A stretch of DNA of 64,000 nucleotides from DASSCW01 sp036556695 (GTDB lineage: Bacteria > Chloroflexota > Limnocylindria > QHBO01): contig DATBIY010000006.1 of assembly GCA_036556695.1 (NCBI GenBank), positions 1 to 64,000 on the forward strand, in the 5' to 3' direction. Below, piece after piece: positions 41,569 to 49,465 of the stretch (within the stretch, counting starts at the first letter, position 1; every line of letters begins with the position of its first letter). A program made the translations under genes and the position numbers. Under the pieces are notes generated by a model that worked only from the letters and a program-made list of their open reading frames with translations, was not told the origin of the DNA and searched no databases.

Positions 41569-42300
41569 ATGCCTCCCTTCGCTGCCGGCGCCCTGCTCGT
41601 CGGCGTCGTGCTGCTGGTTGCCGGGCTGGCCGCCATCCGCCTCTCCGGCGCTTCCCCCGCTGTCGGCCGGCGGCTGGCCGGCGCGCGCGGCGTGCGAGTG
41701 GGTGACCTGATCGAGATGGACCCGCTGCCAGAGCGTCCGGTGCGCGTGGCCGGCCGCATTCGCTGCCCGGACCCGATCCTCACCGAGCGCGGCGACCGCC
41801 TGGTGGCGGTGCACCGCGACGTGCAGGTCAAGCCGCCAAACGGACAGTGGCGCTCGATCGAGCGCGTCCGCGAGACGCGCGGCTTCGAGCTGTGGGACCA
41901 CGATGGCTCGCTGCCGGTCGATCCCGCGCAGGCCGCCGAGCCGCTGATCGCCATCCCGCACGTGTGGCGCGGCACCACCGCGGACCTTACGGACCCGGGG
42001 CACCTGGCAGCCGCCGCTCGGCTGGGCGTGGGCGACCGGCCGTGGCCCGCCCGCTCGGTGACCAGGATGGTGAGCGTGGTCGAGCGCCTGCTGGTGCTCG
42101 CCCGCGTGACCCGCGGCGGCGAGGGCGTGCGGCTGGAGCCGCCGCCCGGTGGATTCCTCATCTCGACCCTGGAGCTGGAGGACGCCATGCGGCTGCTGGG
42201 CGGGCCGCGGCGCAACCTGCTGCTGGCCGGCTACGCCATGGTCGGCCTGGCCGCGCTGGCGGGAATCGTCGGCGTCGCCGGCCTGCTCATCGGCTCCTGA
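41569..42300 (+). CDS. GIDE-like membrane protein
   Basis: 243-aa protein with an N-terminal helix (AAGALLVGVVLLVAGLAAIRL), a soluble domain of about 180 residues and a C-terminal helix (NLLLAGYAMVGLAALAGIVGVAGLLIG). The layout and the segment VRVAGRIRCPDPILTERGDRLVAVHRDVQ resemble the GIDE/MULAN BAM domain known from mitochondrial E3 ligases and from uncharacterised bacterial proteins; no RING finger is present, as in bacteria. Function in bacteria is not established. Divergent from the propeller gene. Confidence 0.6.
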   Translation: MPPFAAGALLVGVVLLVAGLAAIRLSGASPAVGRRLAGARGVRVGDLIEMDPLPERPVRVAGRIRCPDPILTERGDRLVAVHRDVQVKPPNGQWRSIERVRETRGFELWDHDGSLPVDPAQAAEPLIAIPHVWRGTTADLTDPGHLAAAARLGVGDRPWPARSVTRMVSVVERLLVLARVTRGGEGVRLEPPPGGFLISTLELEDAMRLLGGPRRNLLLAGYAMVGLAALAGIVGVAGLLIGS

Positions 42301-42446
42301 GAAGCCAGGCACATCGAGGCTTCCCGCAGTACCAGCACACGACGGTACGAAGGAGGCATCGAGCCCGCGGCCCTCCCACTTCTACCATCCGATCACCGGT
42401 TCCTAACAGAACTTCCATTTGGACCGGAGTATGAGGCGATAGCGGG

Positions 42447-45400
42447 GTGCCCTCCCTCTTCCGCGACCGCGGTTTCGAGCACGAGGCGCTCATCAGCGTG
42501 GCCCAGGCGGCCGCCCTGCTGGGCGTGCATCCGAACACGCTCCGTGCCTGGACCGACGCCGGCCGCCTCACCGCGTATCGCATCAACGCCCGCGGCGACC
42601 GCCGCTACCGGCGGATCGACGTCGAGCGGCTGCTGGCCGAGGGCGGCGACTTCCCGGATCCGGCGCTGGCCGCCGACAGCGCAGCCGCGCAGCGCGAGAA
42701 CGAGGTCACCCTCTTTGCCCGGTTGGCACAGGGCACCGGCCCGTCGGCGACCCCGGCGGCGGTCTGCCGCTCGGCCATCGAGGCGCTGCGCACCTCGATG
42801 GGGATAGAACGCGCGGCCATCTACGTGACGCGCGACGCAGCCGATGGCGTGCTCGTGCTCGAGACGCACGCCGGGTATTCCGTTCCTCCGCCGCCGACGA
42901 TCGAAGCCGTGAACGCAGTGGCCGCGGACCACCCCGCCGCAGCGGACGCGGGGATCCGGCGCCGGCTGCCGCTGCAGGCCGCCGGTGAGCGGCTTGGCGA
43001 GCTGGTGCTGGAGGACGAGCCTGGCGGCGCGCTGGAAGGCGTCCGCGACCAGCTGCTGCGCCACGCGGCAGCCGCCATCGCCGCCGACCTGCTGAACGCG
43101 CGGGTCATGGCTCGCGCGCGCCGCGAGGTCAGCCGCGCACGTGCCCTGCGGCACGTCACCCAGGAGCTCACCGGGCAGCTCGACCTGGGCGCGGTGCTGG
43201 ACGAGGTCGTGGACCGCACGCGCTCGCTGTTCGACGCCGACAAGGCCGGCCTGTGGCTGCTGGACGAGTCCGAGCAGCCGTTCAAGAGCGCCGCCTCCCG
43301 CTCGCTTGGTGAGGACTTCCAGGCGCGCGTCCGGCAGCTGACCCTCTCCAGCGAGGCGGTTGGCGTGCAGGCGGTCCGCGAGCGCCGCACCTTCGTGGTG
43401 CGCGAGGCAGACACCCGCCAGGGCGTGGGCGAAATGCAGGCGGTCTACGCCGCGGAGGGCATCAAGACGGCCTGCATCGTGCCGCTGGTGAGCAACGACC
43501 GCGCCGTCGGGGTGCTGGGGCTGTACCACCTCCGCGACCACGACTGGCCCGATGACGAGCTCGCACTCGCGCAATCCTTCGCCAACCAGGCGGCGGTGGC
43601 CATCAGCAACGCCCGCCTGTACCACTCGGTCGCCGACCAGGCGAACCGCATTCGGTCCATCCAGGACCTGTCGGCGCGGCTGAACCGTCTGACCGATGTG
43701 CAGGCCATTGCCGATGCCATCGTCGCCGAGGCGAGCTCGCTGGCCAACTACCACGACATCCGGGTGTACGTGGTGGACTGGGATCGGCGGATCTGCGAGC
43801 CGGTGGCCTTCACCGACCGGCTTCTCGGCGACGGGGACTTCAAGGAGGCGCTGCGCGTTGACATCGGCGAAGGCTCGTTCACCGGCTGGGTGGCCGAGAA
43901 CGGCGAGCCGATCCTGGCCAACGACGCGCTGCACGACGACCGTGGCCTGACGATCGAGGGCACCGACGACATCGACGAGTCGATGCTGGTGGTGCCGATG
44001 ATGTACGAGGGCCGCGCGGTGGGTGTCATCGCGCTGTCGAAGCTGGGCATGAACCAGTTCAGCACCGACGACCTGCAGACCATGACCATCTTCGCCGGCT
44101 ACGCGGCGCAGGCGATCGCCAACGCCCGCGCCTACGAGCGCCTGGAGCAGCAGTCGGCCGAGCTCGCGCGCCAGCTGCAGTCGCAGCGGCGGTTGCTGGA
44201 GATCAACGAGCGCCTGCTGTCGACGTTGGACCGCGCCGACGTGATGGAGACCATCGCCGATGGCCTGCGCTCGGTGGTGCGCTACGACAACCTGTCGATC
44301 TATCGGGCCGACGAGGTGAAGCAGGTGCTGCAGCCGGTGCTCACGCGCGAGCGGCATGCCGAGGAGGTGAGCCGCTACGTCGTGCCCTTCGGCAGCGGCC
44401 TCATGGGCTGGGCGGTCGAGCACGGCGAGCCGATCCTGGCCAACGACGCGCTGAACGACCCGCGTGCCATGCAGATCCCCGGCACACCGGACGATCCGGA
44501 GGCACTGATCGTGGTGCCGCTCATCGCGGACGGGGAGGTCATCGGCTGCATGAACCTGTCGCGGGTGGGCGGACCCGAGGTCCACTTCAGCGATGCCGAC
44601 TTCGACCTGGTCAAGCTGTTCGCCGGCCAGGCGTCGATCGCGCTGCGCAACGCCGAGGCCCACCAGGCGATCGCCATGCGGGCGGAGACCGACGCGCTGA
44701 CCGGACTGGGCAACCACGGCGCCTTCCAGCGCACCCTGGCGGATGTGCTGGGCCAGCCGGAGGGCGCCGCCCCATCACGACCGAAGGGACGCCAGGCGGG
44801 TCCGGTGGCGCTGCTGATGATGGACCTGGACAACTTCAAGGCCTACAACGATCGCCTTGGCCACCCGGCCGGCGACGCCCTGCTGCACGCCATCGGCAAT
44901 GCCATTTACGGATCCGCTCGAGCCGAGGACCGCGTGTTCCGCTACGGCGGCGACGAGTTCGCGCTGATCCTGCCAGGAGCCGATGCGCGGGCCGCCGAGG
45001 CGGTCGGCGAGCGCGTTCGTGCGGCGGTCGCCCGGCTGACCAGCAAGGAGCCTATGCCGGTCACCATCAGCGTCGGCGTGGCCGCCTACCCCGGCGACGC
45101 CACAGACAAGAACGACCTCATCGCCGCGGCCGATACGGCGCTCTACCTTGGCAAGCAGGCGCCCGAGGACCGCGTGGTGCGTGCCGACCAGGTGCCCACC
45201 GAGATGCGCGCGTTGCGCAGCACGCTGGACCAGCTGGCCCGCGCGGCGCTGCTGCATCCAGACGAGGGCCCGACCGTCGACTCCCTGGTCGAGCAGGCCG
45301 CGCGGCTCTCGCACGCCGGCGATGGACAGGAGAGCAGCGTGCGCGACGCCCTGCTCGCCGTTGCCCGCTCGCTCGACGCGCTCGATCCGGCGAGCATCGG

Positions 45401-45863
45401 CCACGGCGACCGCGTCGGCCGCCTGGCGCGCATGGTTGCCGAGAAGCTGGGGTGCGACGCCGGATCGGCCAGCGCCATCGAGCTTGCGGCTCGGCTGCAC
45501 GGCCTGGAGGCCATCGGCGCGGAGGAGCTGCAGGCCGTCCCGTCGCTGCGCGAGGTGGGCGAGCTGGTCGGCTGGCACGGCCGCGAGTCGCACGGGAGTG
45601 GCGCGCACGGGCCCGACGCGGACGACCGGATGCCACTGGCAGCGCAGATCGTCGCCGCGGCCAATGCGTACGACGTGCTGGCCTCCGGCATCAACGGCGA
45701 GCCGATGGACCGGCGCGCGGCCATCGACCGCCTGGCCGAGGGCGGACGCTTCGAAATCCAGGTGGTCCGGGCGCTGGCGACCGTGGTTGGCGTGAAGTCG
45801 CGCGCCTCCCGGCGACGGCGGCGCGGCGACGCGGTCATGCCCGAGGAGCGCGGCGCCGCCTGA
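42447..45863 (+). CDS. HTH-GAF(x4)-GGDEF-degenerate HD-GYP signalling protein
   Basis: 1138-aa soluble sensor, probably cytoplasmic (no membrane helix). Residues 13-65: MerR/excisionase-type HTH (SVAQAAALLGVHPNTLRAW). About 85-225, 235-400, 405-570 and 575-745: four GAF domains; the third and fourth share GEPILANDAL and look duplicated. About 748-905: diguanylate cyclase with intact RYGGDEF (about 832) and an RAED inhibitory I-site five residues before it. About 950-1120: HD-GYP-like fold in which the HD pair is lost (LHGLEAIG in place of HDIGK). It may couple ligand sensing, c-di-GMP synthesis and DNA binding. GTG start after a GAGG site. Confidence 0.85.
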   Translation: MPSLFRDRGFEHEALISVAQAAALLGVHPNTLRAWTDAGRLTAYRINARGDRRYRRIDVERLLAEGGDFPDPALAADSAAAQRENEVTLFARLAQGTGPSATPAAVCRSAIEALRTSMGIERAAIYVTRDAADGVLVLETHAGYSVPPPPTIEAVNAVAADHPAAADAGIRRRLPLQAAGERLGELVLEDEPGGALEGVRDQLLRHAAAAIAADLLNARVMARARREVSRARALRHVTQELTGQLDLGAVLDEVVDRTRSLFDADKAGLWLLDESEQPFKSAASRSLGEDFQARVRQLTLSSEAVGVQAVRERRTFVVREADTRQGVGEMQAVYAAEGIKTACIVPLVSNDRAVGVLGLYHLRDHDWPDDELALAQSFANQAAVAISNARLYHSVADQANRIRSIQDLSARLNRLTDVQAIADAIVAEASSLANYHDIRVYVVDWDRRICEPVAFTDRLLGDGDFKEALRVDIGEGSFTGWVAENGEPILANDALHDDRGLTIEGTDDIDESMLVVPMMYEGRAVGVIALSKLGMNQFSTDDLQTMTIFAGYAAQAIANARAYERLEQQSAELARQLQSQRRLLEINERLLSTLDRADVMETIADGLRSVVRYDNLSIYRADEVKQVLQPVLTRERHAEEVSRYVVPFGSGLMGWAVEHGEPILANDALNDPRAMQIPGTPDDPEALIVVPLIADGEVIGCMNLSRVGGPEVHFSDADFDLVKLFAGQASIALRNAEAHQAIAMRAETDALTGLGNHGAFQRTLADVLGQPEGAAPSRPKGRQAGPVALLMMDLDNFKAYNDRLGHPAGDALLHAIGNAIYGSARAEDRVFRYGGDEFALILPGADARAAEAVGERVRAAVARLTSKEPMPVTISVGVAAYPGDATDKNDLIAAADTALYLGKQAPEDRVVRADQVPTEMRALRSTLDQLARAALLHPDEGPTVDSLVEQAARLSHAGDGQESSVRDALLAVARSLDALDPASIGHGDRVGRLARMVAEKLGCDAGSASAIELAARLHGLEAIGAEELQAVPSLREVGELVGWHGRESHGSGAHGPDADDRMPLAAQIVAAANAYDVLASGINGEPMDRRAAIDRLAEGGRFEIQVVRALATVVGVKSRASRRRRRGDAVMPEERGAA

Positions 45864-45903
45864 CCATCGCGCGCGGCGCCGGTTGTTATGATCGGCCTTC
45901 CCG

Positions 45904-46662
45904 ATGTCGAACCCGTCCCTCCGCGCCGTGCCCGCACGGTTCCTTCCCGTCCTGGCACTGACCGCCGTCGCTGTGCTGCTGGCCGCCTGCGGCTCGCAGG
46001 ATCCGACGTCAACGCCGCAGGGCAGCTCCCAGCCGTCCGGAGCCAGCCAGCCCGCCAGCGCCACGCCGCAGCCCACCGCCACTCCCTTGCCGACGCCGCT
46101 GCCCACCCCGCAGTACACCAACCCGCCGGATCGGGCGCTGGCGCGGCTGATCCCCGAGCGAGTGGCCGGCACGCGCATCACCATCCCTGATCGCGAAGAG
46201 TTCGCGCTGACGCCGGGGGACTTCGGCGCTGCCTACGGCGACCTGGGCCTGCAGTTCACCGCGCTGCAGGTCGCCTACGTGGTCGAGCCGCGGCTGTCGC
46301 TGTACGTGGCGCGTGTTTCCGATCCGCAGCCGACCACCCGGGAGCTGGAGCCGTACCTGGCCACCGCCGGGCAGTACGTCGGCATCGCCGGGCTGCATCG
46401 CAAGGAGTGGCGCTACCGTCGGGTCGACGGGCGGGTGACGTGGATGCGTCCCGAGGACAACGCCACGGCGGCCGGCACGATGATCTACACCTGGGCGGCG
46501 GATGGCTACGTGTTCCTGCTCATCGGCGTGGACGATGGCCTCAACCGCGCGCTGTTCAGGGCGCTTCCCGGTGAGCGCGCCGCGGCAACGCCCAGCAGCA
46601 GCCCGTCGGGCAGCGCCTCGCCGGCCGGCAGCGCATTACCTTCACCCAGCGGGTCGCCGTAG
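45904..46662 (+). CDS. Lipoprotein of unknown function
   Basis: 252-aa predicted lipoprotein: signal with lipobox AVLLAACGS (cysteine about residue 29), a Pro/Thr/Ser linker (about 33-70), a globular domain of about 150 residues (LARLIPERVAGTRITIP, GLHRKEWRYRRVDGRVTWM, YTWAADGYVFLLIGVDDG) and a Ser/Ala/Pro tail. A TATGAT hexamer (45887-45892) stands 11 bases before the ATG. The antiporter gene starts two bases after the stop, so they share a transcript. I do not recognise the domain. Confidence 0.78.
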   Translation: MSNPSLRAVPARFLPVLALTAVAVLLAACGSQDPTSTPQGSSQPSGASQPASATPQPTATPLPTPLPTPQYTNPPDRALARLIPERVAGTRITIPDREEFALTPGDFGAAYGDLGLQFTALQVAYVVEPRLSLYVARVSDPQPTTRELEPYLATAGQYVGIAGLHRKEWRYRRVDGRVTWMRPEDNATAAGTMIYTWAADGYVFLLIGVDDGLNRALFRALPGERAAATPSSSPSGSASPAGSALPSPSGSP

Positions 46663-46664
46663 CC

Positions 46665-47747
46665 ATGTTCGGGCGCCTGGCATACGGCGTCGCGATCGCC
46701 GGCTCGGTGGCCGCCCTGGTCATGCGCCTCATCGGCGCCGATCCGACGCTGACCTTCTTCGTCAGCGGCGCCGCCATCGGCGGCCTGGCCTATACGCTGG
46801 GCCACGCCACCGAGCAGCTGGGCGCGGCGCTCGGCCCGCGCATCGGCGGGATCCTGAACGCCACCGTCGGCAACATCGGCGAGATCATCATCGCCGGCTT
46901 CCTGATCGCCAGCGGCGAGCTGGAGGTCGTCAAGGCCTCGATCACCGGCTCGATCATCGGCAACCTGCTGCTGGTGCTGGGCGCCTCGCTGCTGGTCGGC
47001 GGCCTGAAGAACGGGGTGCAGCGCTACGACGCGCAGGCGACCGGCATGAACGCCGCCAGCCTGCTGCTGGCCACCAGCGGGCTCATCGTGCCGGCCACGC
47101 TGGCCGCGCTGTCGAATGCCGGAGCCGAGACCGGCTCCGAGTCACCAGTGTTCTTCAACCTGGAGGCGCTCACCATCGGCGTGGCCGTGGTCCTGCTGCT
47201 GACCTATGCCGCGCAGCTGTTCTTCTACCTGCGCTCCCCAGAGGTCAGCGCACCCGGCGAGCAGGAGGAGGAGCACGGCCCCATCTGGTCGGTGCGCCGC
47301 TCGCTGACCGTCCTGCTGGGATCAGCGGCAGTCCTGACCCTGGTGTCCGAGATCCTGGTCCACTCGCTGGAGCCGATGGTCGAGTCGGTCGGAATCAACC
47401 GCTTCTTCATCGGCATCATCCTGATCCCGCTGATCGGCAACATGGCCGAGCACGTGGTGGGCATCACGCTGGCCTACAAGAACAAGATGGACTTCAGTTT
47501 GGTGACCTCGCTGGGCTCGGCCACCCAGATCGCCCTGTTCGCGGCGCCGGTGCTCGTCTTCTTCGGCCTGATCGTCGGGCAGCCGCTCACCCTGGTGTTC
47601 ACCCCGCTGGAAGTGGTGGCGGTGGGGGTCGGGGTGCTGATCGCGTCCTACATCGCCGTGGACGGGCAGTCCAACTGGGTGGAGGGCATGCAGCTCGTCA
47701 GCGTGTACACCATCCTGGGGATCGCCTTCTTCTTCGTCACGCCGTAG
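46665..47747 (+). CDS. Ca2+/H+ (cation/proton) antiporter, CaCA family
   Basis: 360-aa membrane protein with about 11 helices in two inverted halves. The alpha-repeat motifs are present: GNIGEIIIAGFLIASGE ... SIIGNLLLVLGASLL in the first half and GNMAEHVVGITLAYKNKMDF in the second, each with the ion-binding Glu. An acidic loop (GEQEEEHG) separates the halves. It exports Ca2+ in exchange for protons across the cytoplasmic membrane. ATG at 46665 follows the lipoprotein gene directly. Confidence 0.92.
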   Translation: MFGRLAYGVAIAGSVAALVMRLIGADPTLTFFVSGAAIGGLAYTLGHATEQLGAALGPRIGGILNATVGNIGEIIIAGFLIASGELEVVKASITGSIIGNLLLVLGASLLVGGLKNGVQRYDAQATGMNAASLLLATSGLIVPATLAALSNAGAETGSESPVFFNLEALTIGVAVVLLLTYAAQLFFYLRSPEVSAPGEQEEEHGPIWSVRRSLTVLLGSAAVLTLVSEILVHSLEPMVESVGINRFFIGIILIPLIGNMAEHVVGITLAYKNKMDFSLVTSLGSATQIALFAAPVLVFFGLIVGQPLTLVFTPLEVVAVGVGVLIASYIAVDGQSNWVEGMQLVSVYTILGIAFFFVTP

Positions 47748-47807
47748 ACGGCGGCGCTCCGGCGTGCCGCGGCGGGGCGGCGGGCGCATCGGTCTATGAT
47801 CCGGCTC

Positions 47808-48830
47808 GTGCTGGATGAGAGCTGGGAGCCGGCGGACGAGCGCGGTGCGCGCAAGCGCGACCGGCTGGCCCGGCTGCTGAGGGTGGCATCCATCCTCTAC
47901 TCGCGGGGCTCGGGCGACAACGGCGTGGCGGTGACCGAGATCGCCGAGCTGACCGGCATGACCACCCGCACGGTGTACCGCGACATCAAGGCCCTCGAGG
48001 AAGAGCTGGGCATGCCGATCTTCGAGGCGGGGCGCGGCCGCCGCGGGATCGAGAAGAAGTACTTCCTGCCGCCGCTGCGCCTCTCCCTGCCCGAGGCGGT
48101 GGTGCTGTTCCTGGCGTCGCGGCTCATCGCGCGCTGGTCGGACGAATACGACCAGGCGGTCATCAGCGCCTTCACCAAGCTGGCGGACCTCCTGCCACAG
48201 CCCATCGCCCGCCACGTGGCGGCCACCATGCTGAGTGTCGGGCGGGCAGATCCCAACGAGCCGTTCACCCGCAACTTCGCGGTGGTCGCCCAGGGCTGGG
48301 CCGACGGGCGGGTCGTCGAGTTCGACTACGAGCCCGCATCTGGCGGAGCCGATGCGCGCCACGCGCGGGTGCGGCCGTACTTCCTGGAGCCCGATGCCGC
48401 CGGGCGCTCGGTCTACCTCATCGGCTTCGATGAGACGGTCGATGCCATGCGCACCCTCAAGGTCGAGCGCATGCGCAACGCGATCCTGACCGCGGACCGC
48501 TACGAGATCCCCGAGGAGTTCGATCCGGACGCCTGGCTGGCCCATTCGTGGGGCATCTGGTCGTCCGACACCACCGCGGTGGCGCAGGTCCGGCTGCGCT
48601 TCGACGCCTCGGTGGCGCCTCGCGTCCGGGAGTCGATCTGGCACCGCTCGCAGCAGATCACCGAGCTCCCGGATGGCGGCGTCGAGATGACGCTGACCGT
48701 GGCCGGCATCGTCGAGATCCGGCCCTGGATCCTGGGATGGGGTGACGCGGTCGAGGTGCTGGAGCCGCCAGAGCTGCGCGAGGTGGTGGCCGGCGCGGTG
48801 CGACGAGCGGCAGCGCGCTACGAGACCTGA
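47808..48830 (+). CDS. WYL-domain transcriptional regulator
   Basis: 340-aa regulator with an N-terminal DeoR-type HTH (VTEIAELTGMTTRTVYRDIKALEEELGMP) and a central WYL domain (VVEFDYEPAS, RPYFLEPDAAGRSVYLIGFDE, MRTLKVERMRNAILT), followed by a WCX-like C-terminal part (AVAQVRLRFDASVAPRV). WYL domains bind nucleotides or other small ligands. I prefer the GTG at 47808 to the ATG at 47796, because the ATG lies inside a TATGAT -10 hexamer (47795-47800) that would place transcription start at the GTG. The stop shares a base with the CYTH gene start. Confidence 0.87.
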   Translation: MLDESWEPADERGARKRDRLARLLRVASILYSRGSGDNGVAVTEIAELTGMTTRTVYRDIKALEEELGMPIFEAGRGRRGIEKKYFLPPLRLSLPEAVVLFLASRLIARWSDEYDQAVISAFTKLADLLPQPIARHVAATMLSVGRADPNEPFTRNFAVVAQGWADGRVVEFDYEPASGGADARHARVRPYFLEPDAAGRSVYLIGFDETVDAMRTLKVERMRNAILTADRYEIPEEFDPDAWLAHSWGIWSSDTTAVAQVRLRFDASVAPRVRESIWHRSQQITELPDGGVEMTLTVAGIVEIRPWILGWGDAVEVLEPPELREVVAGAVRRAAARYET

Positions 48831-49465
48831 TGCCCGGCAGCCTCGAGATCGAGCTCAAGATGCGCGCCGATGACGAGGCCCCGCTGCGCCACCTGGCGGA
48901 CGTTCCTCTGCTCGGCGGATGCCGCCTGGGCCCGGCGCGAGAGGTAGAGGAGACCGATCGCTACCTCGACACCGCTGACCGGCGGCTCTCGTCGCAGGGC
49001 TGGGCCTGCCGCCTGCGGAAGCGCAACGGCGTGACGCTCGTCTCGCTCAAGGGGCCACCGGAGCATGCGCCCGGCGAGGCCCTTCACCGCCGGCCCGAGC
49101 TCGAGGGTCCAGCCGATGGTGTGCCCGACCCTGCCGCGTGGCCGCCCTCGGCGGCGCGCAGCCGCCTGCTGGAGCTGACCGGCCATGAAGCGCTGCGCGA
49201 GCGGATCGTGCTGCGGCAGCGAAGAGTCGAGCGCGTGGTGGAGCCTGACCGGCGACTCGGAGTCCTGTCGCTGGACCGGGTCGAGGTGCTGCGCGACGGG
49301 ACAGCGCGCGGCGATTTCGCGGTGGTCGAGCTGGAGCTGGCCGGCGGCGCAGACGAGCGTGAGCTGGCCCCGCTGGCCGAAGCCCTGTACGCCACGCCGG
49401 GCCTGCAGGCGGAGCCGCGGACGAAGCTGGAGCGTGCGCTGGAGCTGGCGCCGGACTGCGGATGA
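48830..49465 (+). CDS. CYTH domain (triphosphate tunnel metalloenzyme) protein
   Basis: 211-aa CYTH/TTM protein. The hallmark ExExK is LEIELKM at residues 4-10; other tunnel residues appear in YLDTADRRL, CRLRKRNG, LVSLKGP, RRVERVV and VVELELAGG. Members hydrolyse inorganic triphosphate or make cAMP; which applies is not visible. ATG overlaps the WYL gene stop by one base (TGATG) and its stop overlaps the next gene, so the three genes are coupled. Confidence 0.88.
   Translation: MPGSLEIELKMRADDEAPLRHLADVPLLGGCRLGPAREVEETDRYLDTADRRLSSQGWACRLRKRNGVTLVSLKGPPEHAPGEALHRRPELEGPADGVPDPAAWPPSAARSRLLELTGHEALRERIVLRQRRVERVVEPDRRLGVLSLDRVEVLRDGTARGDFAVVELELAGGADERELAPLAEALYATPGLQAEPRTKLERALELAPDCG

Noticed and set aside
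42301..42323. Hairpin GAAGCC / GGCTTC after the GIDE-like gene
   Set aside because: Only a 6-bp stem with an 11-base loop and no T-tract; too weak to call a terminator.
42393..44717. 774-aa open frame on the minus strand
   Set aside because: Antisense to the GAF/GGDEF gene; His/Gln/Arg-rich without any domain.
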